Assembly (NCBI GenBank): GCA_023417935.1
Contig: JAEZDY010000031.1
Span: 1 to 64,000 of the forward strand
DNA: 64,000 bases
Direction of reading: 5' to 3'
Source of the DNA: Bacteroidota bacterium
Lineage (GTDB): Bacteria > Bacteroidota > Bacteroidia > Bacteroidales > Lentimicrobiaceae
The position numbers and the translations under genes were made by a program. Under the pieces are notes generated by a model. The model was not told the DNA's origin, did no database searches, and saw nothing but the letters and a program-made list of their open reading frames with translations. Numbering within the stretch: position 1 is the first letter of the stretch; the number at the start of each line of letters is the position of its first letter. Below, piece after piece: positions 16,695 through 26,363 of this stretch.

Positions 16695-18830
16695 CTATTC
16701 TTCTTCCTTTTCCTGTTCTTCGTAAGCTTTCAAAAGTGTAGTCTGCACATCTCCAGGTACCTGTGAATACTCAGCAAACTTGAGTGAGTATGCACCACTT
16801 CCACTTGTTAATGAACTAAGTGCAGTTGAGTACCTGTTCATTTCTGCCAAAGGTACTTTTGCTTTGATCTTTTGATAATTGCCTTCACTATCCATTCCCA
16901 TGATAACAGCACGACGACCCTGAAGGTCAGTCATGATATCACCCATTCGGTCAGCAGGAACAATAACTTCAACATCGTAAATTGGCTCAAGGATCTTTGG
17001 TCCTGAATTCTTAAAAGCTTCTTTAAAAGCCTGGCGACCTGCTAATTTAAATGCTAATTCATTTGAGTCAACCGGGTGCATTTTACCGTCATACACATTT
17101 ACAACAATGTCACGGGCATAAGATCCGGTAAGAGGTCCTTCTTCCATCTTCTCCATGATACCTTTCAGGATTGCGGGCATAAAGCGTGCATCTATAGAAC
17201 CACCAACTATACAGTTATTGAATACCAATTTGCCACCCCATGAAAGTTGATGCTCTTCAGTTCCTCTGATTGGAAATTCTTTCTGAGGGGTCATATCCTC
17301 AGTGTATGGTTGAATCAACATATGAACCTCACCAAATTGACCTGAACCACCTGATTGCTTTTTATGGCGGTACATTGCCTTAGCTGATTTGGTGATGGTT
17401 TCACGGTAAGGGATACGGGGAGCGTAATACTCAATCATTATTTTTTCAATATTCTCAATATGCCACTTAGCTATATTAAGATGTAGCTCGCCCTGGCCAC
17501 GTATAATAATCTGCTTTAATTCCTTGGAATATTCTATAGTAATAGTAGGGTCAACTTTTTGTAGTTCAGTTAAAGCTGCGCCTAATTTCTCATCATCATT
17601 CTGATTTTTTGGCCTCAAAGCCATTGTAATACGTGGTGAAGGGAATTCAATTGGCTCAATGATATCACCTGAATTTTTTTGACCATTCAAGGTTGTATTA
17701 GTGCGGCTATTTTTAAGCTTAATAGTAGCAGCAATATCACCTGCAACAGCCTTTTCAATTTTTTCACGCTTTTTACCTGCAACTGCAAATAATTGAGGGA
17801 TACGCTCTTTTGAACCGTTAGATCCGTTTACAAGGTCCATCGCTTCAGTAATTTCACCAGCATAAACCTTGAAGAAAGAGATTTCTCCTAAATGCTCTTC
17901 AATGGATGTTTTGAAAATTAAAGCTGATGTTGGATCCGATGGATTACATTTTAGTTCCTTACCTTCTTTGGTTTTACGGCCAGGCATTTCATTTGGAGCC
18001 GGGAGGTAACTAACGATAAAATCGAGTAATCTGTCAACGCCGATGTTAGGCTTTCCACCTACACACATAACTGGGAACATACCCCGGCTAATAATTCCAA
18101 GTTTAAGACCACGTATCATCTCCTCTTCAGTAAGAGTACCAGCCTCAAAGAATTTCTCCATTAATGATTCATCATTCTCAGCCGCTGATTCAATAAGGGA
18201 AGCCAGCATTTCCTGAGCTTTATCTAACTCGCCTGCAGGTATATCAAGCACTTCAGCTTTTCCACCACCTGAAGGATATTTCAACATTTTCTGCTGTAGT
18301 ACATCTATTATTGCATTGAACCCAATTCCCTCATTTACCGGATACTGAATAGGAACTACGCTGCCTCCGAACTGTTGTTTGAGCTGACGGAGTGATTCTT
18401 CAAATGATGAGTTTTCATGCTCCAGATGATTAATCAGGAACACAACAGGAGTTTTAGTTTTAACAGTTTGTCGCCAGGTAATCTCAGTGCCTACTTCAAC
18501 GCCGTTCTGTCCATTAACTAACATTAGTGCTGTGTCACAAACATTGAGAGCTGCGACTACTTCGCCTATAAAATCATCGAAACCGGGAGCATCGATAAAG
18601 TTTATTTTATTGCCTTTGTGCTCTACATACATTATTGTAGATGCAACTGAATTTTGCCTTTCAAGCTCTATTTCGCGATAATCAGAAGTAGTATTTTTAT
18701 CCTCAACTGTTCCGCGCCTGTTGATAAGGCCACCTTCGAATAACATGGACTCTGAAAGGGTGGTTTTACCTGTTTTGGCACCTCCTATGAGTACGACATT
18801 TCTTAGTTCATTAGTTTTGTAAACCTTCAT
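16695..18830 (-). CDS. EF-G-like translational GTPase (EF-G paralogue)
   Basis: 711 residues with the five-domain EF-G layout. The P-loop GGAKTGKT is at residues 16-23 and the switch II equivalent DAPGF at 80-84. Domain IV has QSGGSGQFGEV, and domain V has VPLAEMNRYSTALSSLTSGSG. Two GTPase motifs are unusual: G3 is DAPGF rather than DTPGH, and G4 is NHLE (134-137) rather than NKxD. It therefore belongs to the divergent EF-G-like group found beside the true fusA in many bacteria, not the main elongation factor. It may act on ribosomes in translocation, recycling or stress. It follows the PfkB gene by 51 nt with its own -7 box at 18870-18877. Confidence 0.88.
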   Translation of the reverse strand: MKVYKTNELRNVVLIGGAKTGKTTLSESMLFEGGLINRRGTVEDKNTTSDYREIELERQNSVASTIMYVEHKGNKINFIDAPGFDDFIGEVVAALNVCDTALMLVNGQNGVEVGTEITWRQTVKTKTPVVFLINHLEHENSSFEESLRQLKQQFGGSVVPIQYPVNEGIGFNAIIDVLQQKMLKYPSGGGKAEVLDIPAGELDKAQEMLASLIESAAENDESLMEKFFEAGTLTEEEMIRGLKLGIISRGMFPVMCVGGKPNIGVDRLLDFIVSYLPAPNEMPGRKTKEGKELKCNPSDPTSALIFKTSIEEHLGEISFFKVYAGEITEAMDLVNGSNGSKERIPQLFAVAGKKREKIEKAVAGDIAATIKLKNSRTNTTLNGQKNSGDIIEPIEFPSPRITMALRPKNQNDDEKLGAALTELQKVDPTITIEYSKELKQIIIRGQGELHLNIAKWHIENIEKIMIEYYAPRIPYRETITKSAKAMYRHKKQSGGSGQFGEVHMLIQPYTEDMTPQKEFPIRGTEEHQLSWGGKLVFNNCIVGGSIDARFMPAILKGIMEKMEEGPLTGSYARDIVVNVYDGKMHPVDSNELAFKLAGRQAFKEAFKNSGPKILEPIYDVEVIVPADRMGDIMTDLQGRRAVIMGMDSEGNYQKIKAKVPLAEMNRYSTALSSLTSGSGAYSLKFAEYSQVPGDVQTTLLKAYEEQEKEEE

Positions 18831-18869
18831 ATTGCAAATTGATTACGTAAATTTTACTGATGACAGGCG

Positions 18870-18877
18870 CAAAGATA
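18870..18877 (-). promoter_or_regulatory. -7 box (TATCTTTG) for the EF-G-like gene
   Basis: An exact TAnnTTTG on the minus strand in the short spacer after the PfkB gene, about 39 nt before the EF-G-like ATG. No -33 box is seen at ideal spacing. Confidence 0.45.
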
Positions 18878-18881
18878 AAAA

Positions 18882-19808
18882 TTATTCTGAAAGAATGATA
18901 TCAAATTTAACAAGTCCAAGGAACTGTTGTACACGGTCATAGAGAGTTCCATTCTTAAGTTCCTGTAATGCTTCGGTACCAAACTTTTCTACAGCAAAAG
19001 AAGCCATGGCTGAGCCGAAAATTATAGCCCTCTTCATATTGTCAAATGATATATCGTCGGTCTTTGCTAAAAAGCCTATGAAACCTCCCGCAAATGTATC
19101 ACCTGCACCTGTTGGATCAAACACTTCTTCGAGCGGCATGGCCGGAGCATAAAACACCTTATCTTCATGGAATAATAATGCTCCATGTTCTCCTTTTTTG
19201 ATGATCAGGAATTTAGGGCCCATGTTTAAAATCTTACGTGCAGCTTTTACTAGCGAATATTCATTAGATAATTGACGTGCTTCCTCGTCATTTATAGTAA
19301 GCACATCAATCATTGTAAGCACATCTTTAAGATCGTCCATTGCAGTATTCATCCAAAAGTTCATGGTATCCATCACTATAAGCTTTGGACGAACGGGTAT
19401 TTGGTTTATAACCTTCTTTTGGATTGATGGAGTTAAGTTGCCCAACATCAGGTAAGTGCAATCAGTGTATGATGCGGGTACCTGTGGGTCGAAATCAGCC
19501 AAAACATTTAATTCAGTTATAAGGGTATCCCGGGTATTCATGTCAATATGGTACTTGCCCGACCAGAAGAATGTTTTCCCCTCTGGGATTTTTTTGATGC
19601 CCTCAGTTTGTACTCCTCGCTCATTTAATAAAGTTAAGTACTCATCAGGAAAATCTCCTCCAATAACAGATATTACTTTGACCTGATCATGTAGCTTGGC
19701 AGCTGCCATGCTAATAAAAGTAGCAGCACCTCCAAGTATCTTATCAGTTTTACCAAATGGCGTTTCTATAGCATCGAATGCTACGGTGCCTACAATAACA
19801 AGACTCAT
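18882..19808 (-). CDS. PfkB-family carbohydrate kinase
   Basis: 308 residues, ribokinase fold. N-terminal VGTVAFDAIETPFGK and the glycine-rich GGAATFISMAAAKL bind the sugar. The C-terminal signature DPTGAGDTFAGGF contains the catalytic Asp and the anion hole. These cytosolic enzymes phosphorylate sugars or nucleosides with ATP; the substrate here is not known. The gene lies between the two beta-glucan loci but on the minus strand with the EF-G-like gene, so a link to sugar use is only suggestive. A -7 box (TAAATTTG) lies at 19844-19851. Confidence 0.88.
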   Translation of the reverse strand: MSLVIVGTVAFDAIETPFGKTDKILGGAATFISMAAAKLHDQVKVISVIGGDFPDEYLTLLNERGVQTEGIKKIPEGKTFFWSGKYHIDMNTRDTLITELNVLADFDPQVPASYTDCTYLMLGNLTPSIQKKVINQIPVRPKLIVMDTMNFWMNTAMDDLKDVLTMIDVLTINDEEARQLSNEYSLVKAARKILNMGPKFLIIKKGEHGALLFHEDKVFYAPAMPLEEVFDPTGAGDTFAGGFIGFLAKTDDISFDNMKRAIIFGSAMASFAVEKFGTEALQELKNGTLYDRVQQFLGLVKFDIILSE

Positions 19809-19843
19809 TGAGATTAATTAAGGTGATTAAAGAATTAAAGGTG

Positions 19844-19851
19844 CAAATTTA
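19844..19851 (-). promoter_or_regulatory. -7 box (TAAATTTG) for the PfkB kinase gene
   Basis: An exact TAnnTTTG on the minus strand, 35 nt before the ATG. It implies a leader of about 30 nt. No clear -33 element is seen. Confidence 0.45.
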
Positions 19852-19950
19852 GTAAAGTTGCCGCATATATCCTCTGAATCAGGTGATTCAGTTTATAAAT
19901 GATTCCTGGTTTTAGAATGGTATTCATAAATATTTATTAACTAAGGAGAT

Positions 19951-19989
19951 TAAAAAAGGGATTACAACATTATTGTAATCCCTTTTTAA
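19951..19989 (-). terminator. Intrinsic terminator of the locus 2 GH16-SusC-SusD operon
   Basis: AAAAAGGGATTACAA pairs with TTGTAATCCCTTTTT around a 5-nt loop (within 19952-19987). It is almost perfectly symmetric with U-runs on both strands. It lies just past the SusD stop at 20065 and upstream of the PfkB promoter, so it insulates the two units. Confidence 0.85.
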
Positions 19990-20064
19990 TGTTAAAACTG
20001 CATTTTGCAACTATTTGTATCGGCTTTCACGCCCTAAACATAGCTGATGTTGCAGTGCCTGAGT

Positions 20065-21621
20065 TTAGTATCCCTGGTTTTGAACAAAAGTACCTCCTGA
20101 AAGATCAATTTCAGTTTGCGGAATTGGAAGAAAGCCTTTCGTAGCAGGATTAAATGTAACATCAAAGGTTATCTGGTCACCCACATATAAAGGTCCACGT
20201 ATTCCCTGAAGTGTAAACTCATTAGTCGCAAATGTCATGCCCTTGCGTACAACGTCAAAATACCTTATACCTTCAAGCGATAATTCCAAACGTCTTTCAT
20301 TGTATATGTTTTCTGGTGTAGCAGGAATACTACCTAATCCAACACGGCTACGTACACGATCAAGATATTGCTGGGCATTTCCACTTCCAAGTTCTGCTGC
20401 CATCAAAAGCACATCGGAAAAACGAATAACCCTGTGATTTGCAGTACGATTTAGTTCAAATTGTCCATCCGATCCCCAGTGCATGGCATCAGAACTATAT
20501 TTCTCTGAGAAATAACCTGTGTGCTGATAGCCTTTTTCAAGAGTTCCATCAATTTCTCCCTGTTCAAGAACCGTCCACTCATACCTTGGATCATCTTTCA
20601 GATCATCTACAAGTTTCTGACCAACTGTTCCAAAGCTCCATCCCCTGTTCCACTTGGCTGAGCCTGTTACTCTGGGTCCTTGCATCTGAGCTGAAAGGTT
20701 ACCTTCACCGCCTCTTACATATCCCCAGTCCCACCAGGGAGGAGTATCACCATAAGAAATTTCAAAAACAGATTCAACTCCGTATTCGCCTGATAGTTTG
20801 AAGTTATCAGCATATTCAGGGAATAGATCATGTCCACTGTTTGCAATAAGATCATCAAGATATCCTACAACTGTATTACGGTCAACTGTTGCATCCCCTG
20901 CTTTTAACTCATTACCGTAAACTCCATTATAAAACAAGTATACTCTTGCAAGTAAAGCCTGCGCTGCCCATTTACTTATTCTTCCTGATTCAGTAGCAGG
21001 AATAACGGCAGGCAAATCAGCCATAGCCTCAGTTAGATCCAGGGCAATCTGATTGTATACTAATTCAGGTGCTACCTGGGGTTGATCATATTCTGATGGT
21101 CCTTTAATTGTTGCAAGGATCAAGGGAATATTTTCAAAATAGCTTACTTGCTCAAAATAGAAGTATGCTCGCAGGAATTTTGCTTCGGCGGTTAACCTTT
21201 TCTTGAAATCATCAGAAGCATTAACACCATCAATTACCTCAAGTAGTTTGTTTGCACGGTATACTCCAATGTAGTTCTTAATCCAAACTGCATGAACAAG
21301 TTTATTGGTTGGTGGAATATTGAACGTATTTAACTCATTCTCATCCATACCATCATTTGCATCAGCACCTCCGGCGTATGAATCATCGGAAAGTATATCT
21401 GACATTACAATAAATGGAGCCCATGACACGCCCGGTGTTTCCTGGTAGCCAAGTACATCATATACTGCAATTATTGCCTGCATTGCCTGTTCTTCAGTCT
21501 TATAGAACGTCTCAGTTACTTCCTGGTCCAGAGGCTTAGTATCAAGGAAATCATCACTGCAACCTGTGAGGATTAATGCCAGGAGTAAGAATTTTGATAT
21601 TTTCAATGTTATATTTTGCAT
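20065..21621 (-). CDS. SusD/RagB-family nutrient-binding lipoprotein
   Basis: 518 residues. The lipobox ALILTGC places the lipid-bearing Cys at about residue 21, followed by the SusD start SDDFLDTKPLDQ. The family C-terminus is present as YNERRLELSLEGIRYFDVVRKG and LPIPQTEIDLSGG. It acts as the surface lid of the neighbouring SusC, capturing oligosaccharides. The gene starts 17 nt after the SusC stop on the same strand. It is not closely similar to the SusD of locus 1, so the loci probably take different glucans or were acquired separately. Confidence 0.95.
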   Translation of the reverse strand: MQNITLKISKFLLLALILTGCSDDFLDTKPLDQEVTETFYKTEEQAMQAIIAVYDVLGYQETPGVSWAPFIVMSDILSDDSYAGGADANDGMDENELNTFNIPPTNKLVHAVWIKNYIGVYRANKLLEVIDGVNASDDFKKRLTAEAKFLRAYFYFEQVSYFENIPLILATIKGPSEYDQPQVAPELVYNQIALDLTEAMADLPAVIPATESGRISKWAAQALLARVYLFYNGVYGNELKAGDATVDRNTVVGYLDDLIANSGHDLFPEYADNFKLSGEYGVESVFEISYGDTPPWWDWGYVRGGEGNLSAQMQGPRVTGSAKWNRGWSFGTVGQKLVDDLKDDPRYEWTVLEQGEIDGTLEKGYQHTGYFSEKYSSDAMHWGSDGQFELNRTANHRVIRFSDVLLMAAELGSGNAQQYLDRVRSRVGLGSIPATPENIYNERRLELSLEGIRYFDVVRKGMTFATNEFTLQGIRGPLYVGDQITFDVTFNPATKGFLPIPQTEIDLSGGTFVQNQGY

Positions 21622-21638
21622 TTTTTCCGATTTTTAAA

Positions 21639-24600
21639 TTAGAAAGTTATGGTTGTACCTACGCGAATGGTTCGTGCCTGAGGATATATACCCCTGTCAA
21701 TTCCAATGTCAAATGAACTTAAAGCTCCAATTTCAGGATCTGCTCCTGTGTAATTTGTGAAAGTCAGGAGGTTTTCAGCAGATACATATACTCTGAATAC
21801 AGAAGCACCAACCCTTTTAAGGATATTAATAGGTAAGGAATAACCTAGTTGAACGTTCTTCACTCTTAAGTACGATCCATCCTCAATGTATAAATCAGAC
21901 ACTCTGTAGTTATTATTAACATCTACCCATGTATACCTTGGTACGCTATTATTCGGATTATCCTCTGTCCATCTGTCAAGAATTGCAGTTGTTCTGTTAG
22001 TATATCGCAAGTCCTGACGCTGGCTGCCATTAAAGATCTCGTTTTCGTACGTTCCTGTTAAAAGCAAGCCAAAATCGAAGTTTTTAAAGTCAATTGACAT
22101 ATTCATGCCAAATGTCCAGTCAGGAATTGGATTACCAATCACTGTTCTGTCATCTGGATTTATTACGCCATCACCATTTACATCAACAAAGCGTACATCG
22201 CCAGGTTTAGCATTTGGTTGCAGGTATTCACCTTCAGCATTATCATGTCTGTACACATCATTCATTGTCTGGAAAATTCCATCAGTTTGGTAACCATAAA
22301 AATCGGCGATAGGACGTCCTTCCTGAGTTCTTGTTATACCTGAGAATACTGCCCAACCTGCTCCTTCCGGGAGAACTTTATTAGGATTAGCCACCAAAAT
22401 CATTTCATTTATATTGTATGAACCTACAACACCAACAGAATATTTTAGATCTCCAGCCACATTTCTCCAGTCAAGTGATATTTCAACGCCTCTGTTTTGT
22501 ACACTTCCAACATTAGCATAAGGTGGATTATTCCCTACATGTGCAGGAATAGGAACTCGCTCCAGAAGGTCCCTTGTCGTTTTAATGTAATAATCCACAG
22601 TTCCAATCAGTCGATTATTAAACAATTGGAGGTCCATTGCCAGATCAATTTGCTCTGAAGCTTCCCATCGAATATCATTATTCTCAACAAAGGAAGGTGA
22701 AGCTCCTGTAAGTCTACCACCCCCAATTATATATCCTCTACTTTTATCTATAGCAGATAAATATTGGTATCGACCAATGCGATCATTTCCGTTACCACCC
22801 CATGAAGCTCTAAATTTTAAAGCATCAATCCATTTAGCATCAGGGAAGAAGTTTTCATCACTGACAACCCATGATAGTCCTAAAGATGGAAAATAACCAT
22901 ATCTATTATTAGGTCCGAATATAGATGATCCATCACGCCTTAAAATAGCAGTTAATGAATACTTTTCTTTATAATTGTATGTTAAACGGCCGAAGTTTGA
23001 ATACCATTTTTCTTCCCATGCACCTCCATAGGCTGTCCAAACCGTATCTGTCGCCATGTTAAGGTAAACATGGTCAGGATCAATTATAGGTACATCAGCA
23101 TTAAAACCTGAGAGGTTCTCAAAATTGTTCTTACTTGAACTTACACCTGCAAGTACTGAGAAATTGTGGTTTCCAATGCTAGAAGTATATGAAGCTGTAT
23201 TTTCCCATTCCCATTTAAAATACCTGTCTATTCCTTTACTCACTGAAGTTTTGTCAACATTCAATTGAGCTCCATTTAAGTAGAATAACGGCCTGTAACT
23301 GTCATTCAATACATAAGCCATATCTGTTCCAAGGCTGCTTCTCAATTTTAGGCCTTTAATAACTTCAAGTTCACCAAATATTGAACCAACAACCTTGTCA
23401 ACCCGTGTTTCTCCTGTTTGAGTTTCCAATAAAGCCATTGGATTAACTACTTCAGCCCCTACATAATTAGAAATACCATAATATTGTCCTGCACTATTTC
23501 TTACAACCGGTTCCGTTGCATATGGTGCTTGCGCAAGAATATCGGGGTCTGTTTCATAAAGGGGAGTCAACGGATCAAGGTTTAATGCACTACTATATGC
23601 TCCATTAAAAGAAGAATTACTTGCAATCCCTCTTCTTACAATGTGAGAATACGAGAGATTATTGCCAAATTTCAAGGCACTGTTAACCTGGTGATTTGTA
23701 TTAAGTCGCGCACTTATACGATCAAATTGTGATTTATCACCTCCAATAATACCTTGCTGTGAAAAATAAGCAAGTGATGATAAATAAGTTGATTTATCAT
23801 TTCCACCCGATACTGAGATTTCATGGTTCTGTATAGGAGCATTCTTCACAAAGAGTATATCCTGCCAGTCAGTATTATGCTTGGGCACTTCATTTAGATC
23901 AAACGGTTCTGTAAGCCCTGCATTTCTGGCACCTTCATTCATCATCATTCTATATTCATTTGCATCAAGCATATCAAGTGTATTGGCAACATTTTGCACA
24001 CCTTTATATCCTGAGTAAGTAATATTCATTCTGCCTTTTACACCGGTTTTTGTTGTAATCAGTACAACTCCATTGGCTGCCCTGGCACCATAGATGGCTG
24101 CTGAAGCTGCATCTTTAAGGATGTCCATAGATTCAATGTCGCCGGGATTAAGATAGTCAATACCCCCCACCACAATACCATCAACAACATACAATGGTGA
24201 AGCATCAACTGTGGTTCCGGCGCCCCTGATTCTGATAGTTGGAGCTTCACCCGGCTGCCCTGAAAGATTGGTTACCTGCACCCCTGCTGCCCTTCCCTGC
24301 ATTGCCTGCTCAATTCGCAATACAGGAGTGGATGTGATTTTCTCAGAATCAACTGTTGCAATTGCTCCGGTAACTACTTTCTTTTTCTGAGTACCATATC
24401 CAATTACAACAATCTCGCTCAGGGCTGTGACCTCCGGGGCAAGAGTAATGTTAAAAGAAACATTACTGTTCACAGGCAGTTCTTGTTTCTCATATCCTAT
24501 AAACGACGCCACTATAGTAGCATCAGGTGATGCAAGCCATAAACCAAATTTCCCGTCTATATCAGTGGTAGTCCCATTTTGTGTCCCTTTCTCAACAATG

Positions 24601-24734
24601 GTAACTCCCGGTAGACCGGTATTAGTTTCTGCATCGTAGACTATACCGGTAATTCTATGTGTTTGTGCAAACAATATGCTTGCATTCAGAAACATTACCA
24701 GTAAAAGCATCAAGTTGCGTGAATTTTTGCTCAT
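21639..24734 (-). CDS. SusC/RagA-family TonB-linked outer membrane transporter
   Basis: 1031 residues. Signal peptide, CarboxypepD_reg-like extension (HRITGIVYDAETNTGLPGVT), then LSEIVVIGYGTQKKK, the plug with YVVDGIVVGG and LKDAASAAIYGARAANGV, and a barrel ending in TIRVGTTITF. It should import oligosaccharides with the downstream SusD protein in a TonB-dependent way. It stands 144 nt after the GH16 gene. That spacer has no recognisable -7 box, so transcription probably comes from the GH16 promoter. Confidence 0.95.
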   Translation of the reverse strand: MSKNSRNLMLLLVMFLNASILFAQTHRITGIVYDAETNTGLPGVTIVEKGTQNGTTTDIDGKFGLWLASPDATIVASFIGYEKQELPVNSNVSFNITLAPEVTALSEIVVIGYGTQKKKVVTGAIATVDSEKITSTPVLRIEQAMQGRAAGVQVTNLSGQPGEAPTIRIRGAGTTVDASPLYVVDGIVVGGIDYLNPGDIESMDILKDAASAAIYGARAANGVVLITTKTGVKGRMNITYSGYKGVQNVANTLDMLDANEYRMMMNEGARNAGLTEPFDLNEVPKHNTDWQDILFVKNAPIQNHEISVSGGNDKSTYLSSLAYFSQQGIIGGDKSQFDRISARLNTNHQVNSALKFGNNLSYSHIVRRGIASNSSFNGAYSSALNLDPLTPLYETDPDILAQAPYATEPVVRNSAGQYYGISNYVGAEVVNPMALLETQTGETRVDKVVGSIFGELEVIKGLKLRSSLGTDMAYVLNDSYRPLFYLNGAQLNVDKTSVSKGIDRYFKWEWENTASYTSSIGNHNFSVLAGVSSSKNNFENLSGFNADVPIIDPDHVYLNMATDTVWTAYGGAWEEKWYSNFGRLTYNYKEKYSLTAILRRDGSSIFGPNNRYGYFPSLGLSWVVSDENFFPDAKWIDALKFRASWGGNGNDRIGRYQYLSAIDKSRGYIIGGGRLTGASPSFVENNDIRWEASEQIDLAMDLQLFNNRLIGTVDYYIKTTRDLLERVPIPAHVGNNPPYANVGSVQNRGVEISLDWRNVAGDLKYSVGVVGSYNINEMILVANPNKVLPEGAGWAVFSGITRTQEGRPIADFYGYQTDGIFQTMNDVYRHDNAEGEYLQPNAKPGDVRFVDVNGDGVINPDDRTVIGNPIPDWTFGMNMSIDFKNFDFGLLLTGTYENEIFNGSQRQDLRYTNRTTAILDRWTEDNPNNSVPRYTWVDVNNNYRVSDLYIEDGSYLRVKNVQLGYSLPINILKRVGASVFRVYVSAENLLTFTNYTGADPEIGALSSFDIGIDRGIYPQARTIRVGTTITF

Positions 24735-24830
24735 CTGTTAATTTTTAGGTCTGTTGTGTGTGTGTTTATTTATTATTTGAACTCTTATTATTTTTCTTTC
24801 AAAAGCATCAAATTGATACTTTTCAATGAT

Positions 24831-24895
24831 TTTATTGAAATACTCTTAAAAGTACTGATTCGGTAAATTGTATTGAATTTATTGAAATACTCTTA
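24831..24895. repeat. 18-bp direct repeat across the GH16 3' end
   Basis: TTTATTGAAATACTCTTA occurs at 24831-24848 and 24878-24895, 47 bp apart. The copy at 24878 contains the GH16 stop codon and last four codons, so the other is a small duplication of the gene's end inside the spacer. Confidence 0.75.
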
Positions 24896-25982
24896 TATAA
24901 TCAACCTTAAATTGTTGAGGGAAAACTGTTGTTGCATCAGGATAACCAGGCCAGTTTCCTCCTACTGCCAGATTAAATATAAAGAATCCGGGCTGGTGAT
25001 ACTCTGTCATATGTGATGGAGTGATGTTAATAACATTGTATTGCACATTGTTTACCAGCCATCTGATATTTGTTTCATCCCAGATTAGAGAAAAAACATG
25101 ATACTCATTAGCATAGATCCCTGAAGGCAGAGTATAGCTGCCACCTGCTTGCACATGTCCGTTATTATCCCAATGAAGCACGCCATGCACAGTATTCTCT
25201 CTTCCTTTTCCACCAATCATTTCCATTATATCAATTTCACCACATGCCGGCCAGCCAGCTGTTTGAAAAGTGTTTCCTAGCATCCATAATGCAGGCCACA
25301 TTCCCTGACCAACAGGCAATAAGGCCCTGATGTCTATTCTTCCATACTGGAATGATTTTTTATTCCTTGTAACAATCCTGGCTGAGGTGTAGTTACTACT
25401 CTGAAAAGTTTCTTTGCGAGCCTCAATAATGAGAGTGCCATCCGAAACTGAGGCATTTTCCTTTCGATAATATTGTGACTCATTGTTCCCCCAACCGCCA
25501 TATCCGGTTCCAATCTCAAAACTCCAATATTCAGGGTTAACCCCGGTTCCATTAAATTCGTCACTCCACACAAGTTCATAATCAGGATAACTTTCGGGTG
25601 AAATATAACCGTCTTCAATTGTTACTGGGTCACCTTGATCAATTGAAATGTTTCGCTCTGCCTTGACATAACGGCCTGAAACGCCATATGCTCTAACTTC
25701 TACTCTGTAGTTTCCCGGGCCCCCTAGACTATACTCGAAGTTTCCGGTGGAATTGGTGGAAGTAGGTTCACTAGCCAAATCAATGTACAATTGATATTCT
25801 ATGGCATTCACAGCAGACGCTGTTATGATTATTTTCCCTGTGGTACTATCTTCAACAGTAACATTGAGAACCATGTTTGTGGGATCTGTATTTACTTCAT
25901 CATCAGATTCCTTGCACGAAAATGATATAAGAAATAAAAGAAGTGCTGATATAATGACCTTGGCTGGGATGAGTTTTTTCAT
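24879..25982 (-). CDS. GH16-family beta-glucanase, lipoprotein
   Basis: 367 residues. Signal peptide with lipobox Cys at about residue 23 (ISFSCKES). A beta-sandwich Ig/PKD-like domain fills about 37-115, then the GH16 jelly roll starts at LVWSDEFNG (about 137). The catalytic ExDxxE is CGEIDIMEM (E249, D251, E254) and the fold ends VDYIRVFQ. The lipid anchor and accessory domain suggest it acts at the outer surface, cutting beta-1,3-glucan ahead of SusCD uptake. The locus 1 GH16 lacks both, so the two enzymes may work on opposite sides of the outer membrane. It is the first gene of the minus-strand operon, with a near-consensus promoter at 26031-26062. Confidence 0.93.
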   Translation of the reverse strand: MKKLIPAKVIISALLLFLISFSCKESDDEVNTDPTNMVLNVTVEDSTTGKIIITASAVNAIEYQLYIDLASEPTSTNSTGNFEYSLGGPGNYRVEVRAYGVSGRYVKAERNISIDQGDPVTIEDGYISPESYPDYELVWSDEFNGTGVNPEYWSFEIGTGYGGWGNNESQYYRKENASVSDGTLIIEARKETFQSSNYTSARIVTRNKKSFQYGRIDIRALLPVGQGMWPALWMLGNTFQTAGWPACGEIDIMEMIGGKGRENTVHGVLHWDNNGHVQAGGSYTLPSGIYANEYHVFSLIWDETNIRWLVNNVQYNVINITPSHMTEYHQPGFFIFNLAVGGNWPGYPDATTVFPQQFKVDYIRVFQ

Positions 25983-26030
25983 GATCTGGAAATGTCAGAT
26001 AAAGTTAAACGCTAAACCTTATAAACGCAA

Positions 26031-26062
26031 CAAAAATATAACTTTTTTAAAGGATTTTGCAA
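26031..26062 (-). promoter_or_regulatory. Promoter of the locus 2 GH16-SusC-SusD operon with overlapping inverted repeat
   Basis: On the minus strand TTG (26062-26060), a 21-nt spacer and TATTTTTG (26038-26031) match the Bacteroidota consensus, with transcription starting near 26026. The inverted repeat TTGCA-N6-TGCAA (26057-26072) overlaps the -33 box and could be an operator. Confidence 0.6.
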
Positions 26063-26277
26063 GCTGTTGCAATTTATTTATAAATGTAACTATTTATATT
26101 CTAGGATACTGATTTAACTTACTTAAATTTTATAAAATCTTGTAGTATCGAGGTATTCCTTGAATATATTGTAGTTAAAATCGATATTATGCTTTCTGGA
26201 CAATCTTAGTATTTGTCGCCAGCATTGCATGCACATAGGTGAAAGTAAAACAACTAAAGCAAAGCCGAAACAAGACA

Positions 26278-26344
26278 ATAATTGCAAAGAAGGATGAGAG
26301 AAGCTGCAATTATACTTATTAGTTCAAAATAATTATTACTTTTG
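26278..26344 (+). promoter_or_regulatory. Inverted repeat and -7 box for the propeller sensor kinase gene
   Basis: TACTTTTG at 26337-26344 is a -7 box, with the ATG 20 nt further on. Upstream, ATAATTGCA (26278-26286) and TGCAATTAT (26305-26313) form a perfect 9-bp inverted repeat with an 18-nt gap, ending at the -33 region. It shares the TTGCA half-site with the GH16 promoter on the other side of the spacer. The rest of the 381-nt spacer (25983-26363) shows no gene. Confidence 0.5.
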
Positions 26345-26363
26345 AAGCCTATCGATTAATTAA

